A stretch of DNA of 64,000 nt from Yponomeuta sedellus. Its lineage: Eukaryota; Arthropoda; Insecta; Lepidoptera; Yponomeutidae. A program made the position numbers and the translations under genes. The first letter of the stretch is position 1, and the number at the start of each line of letters is the position of its first letter. The notes below the pieces were generated by a model. The model did not search any database and was not told the origin of the DNA. It was given only the letters and a program-made list of their open reading frames with translations. The stretch lies in NCBI GenBank assembly GCA_934045075.1, contig OW203724.1, forward strand, positions 12,821,473 to 12,885,472, given 5' to 3'. This document shows positions 45,701 to 56,094 of this stretch, in pieces.

Positions 45701-46787
45701 GTAAACTTATTTTACTCACTTTATTCGTTTTATAAACTACGAAAAATCATAATTATAATAATTTTATGTGCAATGTGCATCACATTACTAAGAACATAAA
45801 TGGGACGTATTTATTACATTGTAGTTACTCCACTGCTGTTTCTATATAGGATTTTCGTGGAGGTTTGCTAACTAGGAAAAGCCAGCCCGCAGTGAACCGT
45901 CACGCAAAACTGATCATTGTTCAATGCGATGTTTCGAGGTACGGCCGCATGTATTTGCCGCGAAATGTCAAATTCACCAGTAGGTCAGCTGGAGACATAG
46001 TGATGGGGTAGTACCTTTCTTTTCAGACTGATTAAGTATCGATATTATTGAGGCATTTATAATCGTTCGTCCAAACTTCCAAAATTACTAGAACCAATTT
46101 ATTGTAAGACTAGGTATCTACTAGACTAGACTAGATAGTCTTATCGTCGACTATTGCCCGCGACTCTATCTGCGTAGACTTCAGCTTGCGTTGCTAAGGA
46201 AGCTTTTATTTTAGTAGAAGGATTTTGTCTTATTTAAAACAGGCTTAGCTTCGATCATGTATTTCATAAAGTTTCTAATAAAGATAAAGAAAAATACGAA
46301 ATAAAAATGGATCAAAATACAGAGGGTATAACTGATTTCCTCTCAAATAAAGTACCATTTGCTCCATCTATTTTACAGAGAAGTGTTTCCAGATGCTAAA
46401 GTGGGGGAAAAAATATTTCCGTGGGCAGTTCCTACTTTGAAAATACCAGTAATAACGAGTTCCATAAAGGTTGAGGTACCAGTATATTTAAAATAACGAT
46501 AAAATTTTACATGGTTTAGAATATTCAATTATCACTTTATTTTAATCTTCATTTCATATGGACGACGCACAACTCTCCAAAAGAAAGTGTTTCTAAAGAA
46601 ACAAATCATGTGATGTGGTTGTGGTACTAAATCATAGTCTTATATATTTATTTTTTTATGAGCGTTATGTTATAAATGAAATTCGATTGTGTAATGAAAA
46701 ACAAGTTAAATAAAGCATTTTCAGTATTTCAATAATTTATTTACCATTTTAGATCCGACAAGTTCTCGAATGGAGACCACAATATGG

Positions 46788-46995
46788 TATGTCGGTACTT
46801 GCTTATATGTCATATCGGCAAGTGCAGCGACGGACGACAAGATGGAGAGAAGATCTCATCTTAGTCGAAGGAAGACGCTGGATGTAAGCCGCTTTCAACT
46901 GGTCTTTTTGGAAATCCATAGAGGAGGCCTATGTCCAGCAGTGGATATCTTGTGGCTGAATGATGACGATAATGAAAATATTCTCTTTAGGATTC
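46788..46995 (+). mobile_element. RTE-like LINE 3' fragment
   Basis: The plus strand reads TRWREDLILVEGRRWM, then after a stop KSIEEAYVQQW; these are the last residues of lepidopteran RTE-type reverse transcriptases, followed by GCTGAATGATGACGATAATG, a typical tail. Related tail pieces are at 61060-61110 (reverse) and 62130-62195 (forward), sharing CTATGTCCAGCAGTGGA. Confidence 0.7.
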
Positions 46996-47022
46996 CAGTC
47001 GGATGCTGATTTTCTTTTTTAA

Positions 47023-47023
<1 letters not shown>

Positions 47024-47089
<66 letters not shown>
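47024..47089. repeat. (TA)n microsatellite
   Basis: About 33 uninterrupted TA units, shortly after the RTE-like fragment. A shorter TA tract occurs inside the hAT at 18877-18916. Confidence 0.95.
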
Positions 47090-49725
47090 TCGTATATGTT
47101 TCGAAAGTTTCATTGAATTTTTTTTGACAAGCTTACAAAATTTCTTCCTATTTACTGTATTTTTAATTAGGAACTTACTTTATTTACAGGCCCATGATAC
47201 ATTTCAATCATAGCCATAAACACATTCTTTACTTAATCCTTATAATCTAAGCGGGGCTACTGATTTCCAATATATCGCTGTTACTCAGACAAGTGGCAAT
47301 TTGTTTAGAAAAATGGTTGTTTTTTGAGTTTATACATGTGTTTATTCTATTTTTTATATAGCTGGGTGAATTATTTTCAGAAAATGAGAAAGTAATTGCT
47401 ATCGTATTCTTAAAAAGTCAGCACTTCATTCTTTCACCCAACAAAAACTGCTGTTAATTTACAGAGTCCTAACAGAGTTACCAATATTTAAAGCCAATTT
47501 GTAAATGGTAATGTAAGTGCATTTCACGTTACATTGGGATTCATATACTAAATAAAATAAAAAGAAATATCCAAGATCCAGGTACAAATGCGTCCCTGAC
47601 CGTGGACATGCTCTTCACACAAATATTAGTTCTTTCCATTACCAGCATTTAAACCCAGAAGACCTAGCTTTCCGGACAGAGTCACTACCAAGTATGCTTC
47701 AGTGGTGTTCTGTCCAACAAATTTAACATATCGTCTTAGTATACAGAACAGGGGTCATCATCATTATCAAAATAATCAAATTCTATATCAGTAGAAAGCA
47801 AAGTTTGCGTCTTTATCATATACTGAAGCCACAAATACTGTCAAAAAGACACGTATTTAATAAATATTTACATTTCACAGGACAGTAAATTAAAATAGGA
47901 TTATTTGTTTTAATAATATTGTTTTTGTAAATTAAACATGCTCTGTTTTTTGTATCATCCCAACACGAAGTATACTGTTAATAAATGAATAACCTCTCAT
48001 CGGATAATTTTATCGATAGATGTATTATTTGATACAAGTGTTCCATCCCTAAGGAGTTCACCGACGCTGTTGTTTACGTGTACGAGTGTATTCGTACAAT
48101 TGTTTTTCATAGTGTGCGAACCAATTAAAAGATTAGAACGCTAGTAAATGACTGGACAGACGTGTGCGTGAACCTTATATTTACAATATTGTGCATGTGA
48201 TGAAAACGCACACATATTCAAAAGTGGCGACAGCGGTACCGGACTTATTTCGCGGCGAGGGCATATCTCCTTCTTTCTATGATCTGAGGGTCAAACCCTA
48301 CTGGACCAATAGCAACAGCTGATATTTTGGCTGCTGTACAAGGTGCTGAAAATGATAACACTTTGTAATTTATCAAAGTAAACAAACTCTAGTTACAAAA
48401 AACTTCAGCGATACATGAAAAGTCTACGTGCCAGAGTTGTTTTGTGAAGCTCGACAACTAATAGGTTTTTGTATAGCTGAATCTGAAAATAAACAATTGC
48501 AAGAATAGTCCGAAAAAAAAATAGTTTGTTCCTGTTTACCACATAACTGCATAATTGACTATGTAACTATCAAATACATTTTTATAAAAAAATATTTTAA
48601 GTTAAAAATTAGTAAAAAAAATATTTTAGTAATTCCAATCACTAACCAGTTTCAAGTGATGCGACGTGGCTACGTGGTAAGGAAACTCAGCTAGTAAGTA
48701 ATCAGGAAGAGGAGGCGCATTTATAAGTAGAGAAGATACAGCCCTGTAAAAAAATGTTTATCAAAGTATGTCATTTACGTATTAAGACGTAATAATAATA
48801 TTGCGTTCTAAATGACGGAGCAAAATATATTCAAATGTTCGACGTAAAGCAAGGCGTATTTTGTGTTTTATTACATAATTATTCATGAAATGTAGTAAGT
48901 GTTACATTATAAGTTTATAACACAACTCACCATTTCTTTAATCGGCTTCCTTTTAAAATAGTTGTAAAAATCTTTCGGCCGGAAATGATCTCTACAAACA
49001 TATTTATGTTGGTGGAGTTTTTCGATGGGGATATACGATATAAGATCTTCCACAATTTTCACCCATTGTCTGCATCTAAAAAAAAAAAACAACATTCAAT
49101 GCAGCCACTAATAGTGCATCGTTGAAACATTGTTATGGCTTACAGCAATTCACCCGTCATACACTGAGTAGTAATTCTGACCAAGGTACTTATCATATAT
49201 TTTTTTATCGATATTGAATATGTGTATGGCACATCACTATGACATTGAAACATCTGAGTATTTTTCTCATAGTATATTAATTACGTTATTTAACATAATT
49301 TATGATCTTGCTCTTGTGCAAGATGACAAAAACTGTAGCCAGAAATACTTACCGGTCTTCATCCCTAGGAAATTTACCCATAAACTTTCTTTTGGTACCC
49401 TTTGACCGGCTGCATCTTATTTTACAAATGGCACAAGTTCGACACCATCCGATCAATGCCATTATTAAAAGAAAATCACTAAACACTGTACAACAAGATA
49501 CACACAGCTAGATATTGAACAAACTTAAAACACAAAAATTTTAACTAAAAAACGTTCTGATATGTGCTGCATTCCGCCATATTTGTTATGTTTTCAGTTT
49601 GACATTGACAGCAAAGAAAGAGTAAGTAGTATTAAAGAGTGAGACAAAAATATGTCCGCTATTAAAACGGGGCTAAATGCGAACAAAAATTTCAAAGTTC
49701 CTACTTGCGCTAGGCTGGATACACC

Positions 49726-50654
49726 TATCAAATAAGAGTAAAATGTGGAGTAAATAGAATAAAAGGCCTATTAGGTGTGCTTTTGGCTTCGATCCCCACA
49801 TGCCTCCAAAGACCGGGACCCTCTGGACCCGTGAATCTCAAGATGTACCAACATACTTAATAATAATAATAATCTTGCGATTTCAGTTTTGTGCCCGTAA
49901 AAAGTAGGAAGCCTGGACGGAAGCAAGCTTGTCGGTCAACAGAACATTAATTTTTACATGCGTGGATTTTGTCCAGTTACGTCCAGGGCGAGTTTATAAC
50001 AAAAATGTAAAGGTGCTTTAGATTGTACCTTTGGCATTATAATTATGTACGTTATCTATCATACGTTAGAACTGCGCACGGAATATTTACGAACCGACTT
50101 ATTTTCCGTGGCTCCAGAGCGGCGGAAACCAACCACCGAACCATGGAAACAACATTCTAAGCCCCCATTATTGTAAATGGGCATCAACGCATTAACTTAC
50201 TACGCTCACTACACATGCGCTTCATCATTCAGCAGAATAAATAACCCAAGGTTCTTGAAGTACTCTGATCCGCGGAATTGTCCATTACTGCTTCAACTTT
50301 ACGTGCTCTCGAAGATGTCATGCATGCGGCGCGTTGGATTGCGTACCCGCCTTTGGTTCGATATTCTCACTTGATGATCATAGTGCAGGCGCGCGCACGC
50401 GTAAACTCACAGCGTACATGTTTCATTTTACCTTATCCGCTAGAACAGACAGTATTGATCGAGCATCCAACGCAAATGGTTGGCCGCTGATAATGCGACA
50501 CAGTTTTGCGACTTCGGCAATCAAACGACGATTAAAACGCTATCAAAAGTCGTTGAGAACCGTTCGGGAATGAATTAAATCCGAGCCGCGCGGCTCCAAA
50601 AAATGGAATAAGTGAAAATTGTGCGAAGGAAAATTGGTTCCAACCACCAACATT
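49726..50654. other. Possible promoter and 5' UTR region
   Basis: No gene assembled. The GC content rises at 50080-50600, with CG-rich strings such as GGCGCGCGCACGCG at 50388. Several short frames overlap here in different phases, none with a domain. The region ends in an ATG with a donor at 50655 (separate entry). A (TAA)n run is at 49858-49872. Confidence 0.35.
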
Positions 50655-50663
50655 ATGTCGAAG
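50655..50663 (+). CDS. Possible first coding exon (MSK) of a gene extending beyond view
   Basis: ATGTCGAAG is followed directly by the strong donor GTGAGT and preceded by about 500 bp of relatively GC-rich, repeat-poor DNA. A three-codon first exon before a large intron is common in insect genes. I could not find the next exon in the window, so this remains a hint. Confidence 0.25.
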
Positions 50664-52803
50664 GTGAGTTGATATCTACAGGGTAATGCAATACGTGGTA
50701 AAACAACACCGGGAAATCTACTTTTTTAAGTTTCCCTACCTACCTATATCTTGCATCGGATCATGACATTCGTGACCGTTGGGAATATTATCATTATGAC
50801 CATTGAGTTCTTGGATAGTGATATGATCTACCTTACTTAGCTGTTTATCGCGTCTCATGATGAAAATATTGTGCTCGTAATTGGTTTTAACAGGGTAGGT
50901 AAAGCTAGTTCAATATCTATTATTATAGGTAATCTTGGCTTTTGTTTTATGTACCTACACCTATGTCCGTATAGAATTGCACTGACATTGTAACTATACG
51001 GCTGCAATATCTTAGTTATTGATTCGATCCGGACCCACAGCAATTTAGTATAATTTTAAGATAGGAGTAGAATATTTTATCAACGGATACATTTCATAAT
51101 ATTTCGTGCATATTGAATCCTACATTTGACAACCGATCAACCCTTAACGGAGAAGAAATTATATGTACTTGGCCACGCTCTTTTACGATTCTATTACGAT
51201 TAATAAGATTATGGTTCTTCTATTTCGCGTGATTGTATGTTTCTGTAATTTGTAAATCCTGAGCGATTCAAATCTCTCACTGCATCCACCTAAGTGTAAC
51301 TGTCAAATTACTGTTGAATTTGACAGGATTACATGGAGATACACCAATAAGAGACCAATGAAGGTGATGAAAATTTATAGTCACATGTAGATTTTCTAAC
51401 CAGGCAAAAACTAAATTAAAGCAAAAAGTTTTGTTTTTCAAATTTGAGACCCCTTTACTGACTTTAATGCACACCATAAATTATCGCCGTCTAGGGCAGG
51501 GCAGGTAGGAGAGTTATGCCTCCTCTCTACTTTTGCGTAGCTCCGCTCAGGATCAACCAAAAGAACTCTCCAAGATATTACAGACAAAATACTTCCCGTT
51601 AGAGGCCGGAGGCAGGTGGACAGTTCCAATATCATGAGCTCCTATCCCATCACGCGCGAAAGTAGACAGAATAGACACACGTCCACTAGCGTCTACTGCG
51701 TACAGCACATCAACTTTTACATCCATGCATTCCACTCAGTTACTTTAAGAGTCAGTAACTTTGTCTTTGCAACTAAAGTATAACGTTTGACGTGCAGATA
51801 GTGCGTGAGCGCAAGATTAGGCGAATCTTTGTCGATATCTCATACGCGTAATAGAGGTGTATACTCAAAATTCGTGGTTGTAATTCTTTTTTTCTGGTTG
51901 TGCTATAAACTGTTCTCTATCTACCCGGGTAACAATAGGTATTAGGTACTGATCACAGATTTGTAAAGTGTAAACCTTTAAATAAACCTTTCCCAAAGAA
52001 GGAAAACATTGATACTTACAACCAATGTTTTCCTTCTTTGGAAAAGGTTCAAAATTTGATTGCAGTGACGTTGTATTTATATGATAGAGGACATAGAAAA
52101 ACTCATAAAAAATTAAAGAAATGAAAAGGTTGGGTTGTTCCACTAATCCCCATTGAAAATCCCCATTGATGGGGATTTCTGAACAATTTGAACCCTATTG
52201 GCGTATCTTGTAGCGCAGACACTGCGGCTTTATGAACGTTACAAGTCAAACTAAGTGTCCATTTCAAAATCTAGATCATTTTGGAGAAAAAAAATGAGAT
52301 ACTATTGACAGTACGGGTCATCCTTCTCGTGCACTCTGCTCATATAACTACATTACGGGTGACATAATAACGAAAATGTAAAGGTTGAGAATTACAATTG
52401 TAGGTAGTTCTATAAAATAGGACCGTGACGTGTCGACAGCACATCAACCATTACACACGTGCACTCTAATCAGTTACGTTAAGTACGACTTTGCAACAAA
52501 AATGTAAAGATTGACTGTATTAATACGAAGCAAGTCGTTATGCTGACATCATACCGACCGAGGGCATCTTTCATTCACACGGTTCACGGACGCCGATGAT
52601 TGCCTCCTGCCTCAGCGAGATGAGTTCAATGATTTGTCGTTTTTTTTAAGCATGAAATAAAGAGACTCATGGTAATTTGTAATTTAAAATAAAATAAAAA
52701 TTCTTTATTTCAGGCATTAAGTACCCATATTATGTTAGTAACAATAGTGACTTAAGACTATATTAGTAACAATAATAACAAATTCTAATCAATTATGTAC
52801 ATG
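50664..52803. other. Repeat-rich stretch without supported genes
   Basis: Contains two diverged copies of one sequence (51700-51790 and 52435-52520: ACAGCACATCAAC, CACTC-AGTTAC, TTTGCAAC), a LINE tail at 51870-51920 (TTTTTTTCTGGTTGTGC) and a long fold-back at 51985-52049. A minus-strand 60-codon frame (51553-51735) has no domain I recognise. Confidence 0.4.
51985..52049. repeat. Fold-back with 27-bp arms
   Basis: Inner 19 bp perfect (CCAAAGAAGGAAAACATTG at 51993 against CAATGTTTTCCTTCTTTGG ending at 52041), loop ATACTTACAAC. The arms extend outward with a single mismatch to AACCTTT/AAAGGTT. It lies in otherwise non-coding DNA. Confidence 0.88.
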
Positions 52804-53073
52804 TTATATGCACGACGGCTCCGAGTACTTAGTATCTTCCCCTTTGCTAAATACATCCCCTATTTGGTCGAAGTATGTCCGCCTGGGATGTCCCGTACCG
52901 GCCATTCCCCCACATTCGCAATACTTATATGTTTGTTTCGTCAATCTTTCTTCCTTCATCCTCTCCTCATGTCCAAACCAATGCAATATTCCTTTCTGAA
53001 TTCTAGTCACTAGATCCTCTTTCAGTTCACAACGTTCTCTAATCAGACTATTGCGTACCCTGTCAATATTCAT
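52804..53073 (-). pseudogene. RTE-like LINE reverse-transcriptase C-terminal fragment
   Basis: 89 codons on the minus strand read RVRNSLIRERCELKEDLVTR, ILHWFGHEERMKEERLTKQTY and GHPRRTYFDQIGDVF. This is the well-known C-terminal region of lepidopteran RTE-type LINEs (WFGH-x-ERM, RPRRTY). The 5' part is missing. Confidence 0.75.
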
Positions 53074-53509
53074 GAGTTATTGTGTGAAAATTTCAACTAT
53101 ACCTATTATGGCATGCGTAATAAATAATGCCCTTTATAGGCCAAAGAGACGTTAATAAACACACTCCTAAAGACAAGCAATGTAAGTCCGTTTGCACCCT
53201 TCGGGTACAATACCCTGCAATAATGTGGAACGGGCGAAATGTTGGTGCGAGTGGCGAGTATTATTTATTTATCGGTTTAGTAACCAATACCTAGGTAGCA
53301 AGAATTTTGCAATCAAATGTAAAATCGGTTGCCAACTCGTGAATAATACCGGAAAGAAACACGCAATCAATAATTTTTCATTACATTGGCCTGTTATGAA
53401 TTATATCTTTGCACTCGCCTCTGTATGCACCTACCTGGTTTAAATTTTAGTTAAGGGCAATAAATAGTTTTTATAATAATAACTCTCATACAACACAATT
53501 ACTTGTCCT

Positions 53510-53662
53510 GCCCTTCTATTATGTAACAGTCCACTCTATCGAATGAAGCATTTAGACAACAACAAAGTGTCAAAAAAATTATGCATTTGACAGCTGGAGT
53601 AGCTTAAGAAAAGTAAAAATCAACGTCACTCAACTCAGTGGATCCTTATGTAATAATGCCCC
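53510..53662 (+). repeat. MITE family M, copy D (complete)
   Basis: From GCCCTTCTATTATGTAACAG to TTATGTAATAATGCCCC, with the shared interior GGAGTAGCTTAAGAAAAGTA and CAACGTCACTCAACTCAGTG. A tRNA-derived SINE fragment begins at the very next base. Confidence 0.78.
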
Positions 53663-53795
53663 TGGTCCCAAATTCCCGAAACCCTGTGCTATGGTAACCA
53701 GGTAAGGACATTACAAACATGGATATACATCCAGACTGAGGACATTTACAATGGAAATAGAACCCACGACCTGCGGCGTGATAATTAGACGTAAT
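53663..53795 (-). repeat. SINE family T2, decayed copy
   Basis: Shares TGGTCCCAAA, ACCCTGT, CAGACTGAGGACA and AACCCACGACC with 63590-63750, in the same order and spacing. The tRNA-like head is more decayed than in the second copy. Confidence 0.6.
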
Positions 53796-53897
53796 AGGTA
53801 CCGATCAAAATACCCTAGACCAATCAAATAATAATTATATTTTTGAATTGGTGAACGTGAATGTGTTTGGATTTTCGTGAAGAATTATGCTTGGAAA

Positions 53898-54115
53898 AAG
53901 TGGTTTGGACTGAAGATAAATCGGTCAAAGACCCGGTGTATGACATAGGTACAGCACGAAAAGTAGGGTCGAGGTAGATGGGCAGGAAATACAGTACGTC
54001 GATGAGTATACTTACTTGGGCCAGATAGTCTCCTTCGACAACTAAGGAAATCGATCGCCGCATCGACAATGCCTGTAAGAGCTTCTGGTCCATGAAAGAA
54101 CTGATGAAAGCAAAG
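53898..54115 (+). pseudogene. LINE reverse-transcriptase fragment
   Basis: The plus strand reads VDEYTYLGQIVSFDN, a stop, then in another frame EIDRRIDNACKSFWSMKELM-like residues. YTYLGQ and the RRI-x-NA-x-KSFW-x-MK string are typical of RTE-type LINEs. Frameshifted and short. Confidence 0.65.
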
Positions 54116-55860
54116 TTCAGAAAACTCGCTGGCTGTAACCAAGATTGAATACACGTATCCTACATTAGTGTAAAAATTTCTATAAAACATTTTAACCTTC
54201 TATATACTTGCAACATGACTAGGTACAATATACTTACTTAATATTATTTAAAGTCTATTCCCTAAACCAGCCGATATTTATCCACTGCTATACATTAGTA
54301 GTCGCAACATCCTCTAGGGTTACTCCACTCATTCCCACAAAAAATCTCCAACGGTGTAGGTTTACAATTTTTTTTATCCACAACCCCCTAAGATTCCACT
54401 AAGTGCCTAGTGGGGATTTAAGGATACAGATTCGAAGTCACTCCGCTCTGAACCGAAAGGGAAAGAGAAATCCCTCTTTGGGATCAGTTTAATAAACTGT
54501 TATATATCTATTTATTTTTTATACCGAAGATTTTCCACCTTAGATTTTCTTAAAGGCTCGCGACGCCTCTTCAGTCTACCCGTAATCAGGGCAACTGCAA
54601 CGTTTCAGATACGTCGGGAAGATAGGTACCTAATTATGATTTTTACCTATTAAATAAGCGCGAGTAGACCCGTTTAATATAATATAATTATGTTTCCCAC
54701 CTTGATGGGATGTACCAATATTGTTCTAAGTCGATCTCACGTGATCATAAAAGTCACATTTCAGTACGATTACACGCATATTAAACGCACGTGACATTTT
54801 TTTTGTAACTATTTTATTTTGTATTGACATTATTACACGCATACTAAATTCAATTCAATTTATTTCAACGTTAAGAATTTACATTCTGTTAGCTGAATGT
54901 CAATGTACAATGTAGAATGTAAGCCGCTGCCTTCGGGCCGTAGTGTAATAAACTATTTACAATCCTTGGAGCAAGTATTTTACTTGATTAGGATGTATTG
55001 ATTAGGTTAGCAACAGAAATATAAATTATATGGGATTCGTTAGATAATTCACTTCTAGGTGGAATTTGGTTTTGGGATCAAATCAGAATAATTCCCTGGT
55101 GCTCACCGCAATCTCTAAGGGGCATGCAATTTGCAATTAGGTCAACGCTTGAAATTTTCCAAAAACTACCCAGACGTGAATGTTAAATACTAGCTAGATT
55201 GGATCAATTAAAAGGAGATGCGAAGTAAGTAGGTACCTAAGTAAGTAAAGTAAAAAAGAGTTTATTACCACCAACAATACACTGGTTGAAAGAATAAGGT
55301 TAACATACACATTTTATACAAACTAATCTCAGCCTGGTAACCATAATTTATAGTAGGTATCATTGGCACTTTCTGTAATTTATATAAAACCAGTTGCCAA
55401 CGAGAGGCTCAGGGCGGGCCATCTGACGTGGTAGGTTTCGCACCCTCTAACGCACTGATTTTCAGCACTTACCTAAATTACAGCAAAATTACTTAAAACA
55501 AAACCTATAGTTAAGTAGAAGTTATAAATAACTTTTAGCTCCTCGTCAACATCGACGGCCAAGGCTAGCGCAGGCATGCCTTTTGCAGCTAAAGTCAGAG
55601 CAGGATAAGTGAATTATTATACCTATCTGATATCGTAACCTTTGCCTTGGCAAGTAAACGTCTACTAGTCTGTCGTAAGTTTAATCTCACCGTAACATAA
55701 GTGTGAAAAATGGGCCAAGGTCATTACAAAAGACCTCCGATAAAATGATTGAGATTTATCATGCCAAGTCTTATGGACTACAGCACTTTTGAAATTTTGT
55801 TTTAAAAGTCTGCTTGGTGCTTTACTGCTGAATATGTAAATTTGATAAGCAAATTTGACC
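54116..55860. other. Repeat-rich stretch without supported genes
   Basis: 54530-54700 resembles the 3' UTR of a Penelope-like element (GCAACGTTTCAGATACGTCGG, then TAAGCGCGAGTAGACCCG). No reading frame with a recognisable domain in the rest. Confidence 0.4.
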
Positions 55861-55869
55861 ATACTCGAA

Positions 55870-56090
55870 GCCTTAGGGCGGCTTGACAACAGACTTCTGA
55901 CAGTAAGACCGGCTGGTCTTACTGTCAGAAGTCTGTTGTCAAGCCGCGGGCCAAGTCCGGATTGGTGGAGGCTTGCAAGACTAGTGGCTACTAGTCTTGC
56001 AAGCCTCCACCAATCCGGACTTGGCCCACGTGGCCTATACCTTTCTCAGAGAAGAGACCCGTGGGGACATAACGGGTTGATGATGATGAA
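55870..56090 (-). repeat. Dispersed repeat S, copy 3, rearranged into two abutting perfect hairpins
   Basis: Contains the family strings (CCAATCCGGACTTGGCCC, AGAGACCCGTGGGGACATAA) but its centre is rebuilt. 55878-55947 is a perfect hairpin with 33-bp arms, and 55948-56027 a perfect hairpin with 38-bp arms. Both have the loop GGCT and there is no base between them. Copies 1 and 2 of the repeat have no such structure. Confidence 0.9.
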
Positions 56091-56094
56091 ATTT

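Larger units (their letters stand above)
45479..48288 (+). mobile_element. 2.8-kb TIR transposon nested in THAP element copy 2
   Basis: Terminal repeats match at 23 of 29 positions (left CTCAGAACACAAAAATAAGG, right in reverse complement CTCAGATCATAGAAAGAAGG). The host sequence GGTCAAACC is duplicated on both sides (45470-45478 and 48289-48297); copy 1 gives the unoccupied site. An exon encoding the start of another THAP domain lies near the left end. The rest is decayed and contains an RTE-type LINE end and a (TA)n tract. P-superfamily membership is inferred from the THAP exon and 8-9 bp duplication. Confidence 0.8.
44950..49717 (-). mobile_element. THAP-coding DNA transposon, copy 2 (interrupted)
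   Basis: Same ends as 13873-15815 (CACAGAGCAT...CTAGGCTG) but a different perfect 8-bp duplication, GATACACC (44942-44949 and 49718-49725), proving independent transposition. Nearly identical to copy 1 apart from small indels and scattered substitutions, e.g. near its left end. It is split after GGTCAAACC by a 2.8-kb TIR element. The THAP exon is at 48931-49075 in this copy, with the same open reading. Confidence 0.85.

Noticed and set aside
50177..50573. Overlapping plus-strand frames of 65-79 codons
   Set aside because: Three frames overlap in a GC-richer region, none with a domain; likely 5' UTR or promoter.
51553..51735. 60-codon minus-strand frame as a host exon
   Set aside because: Part of the sequence is repeated in decayed form at 52435-52520, so it is more likely repeat DNA.
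55878..56027. CRISPR-like or direct repeat array
   Set aside because: The repeats are inverted, not direct, and there are only two units.
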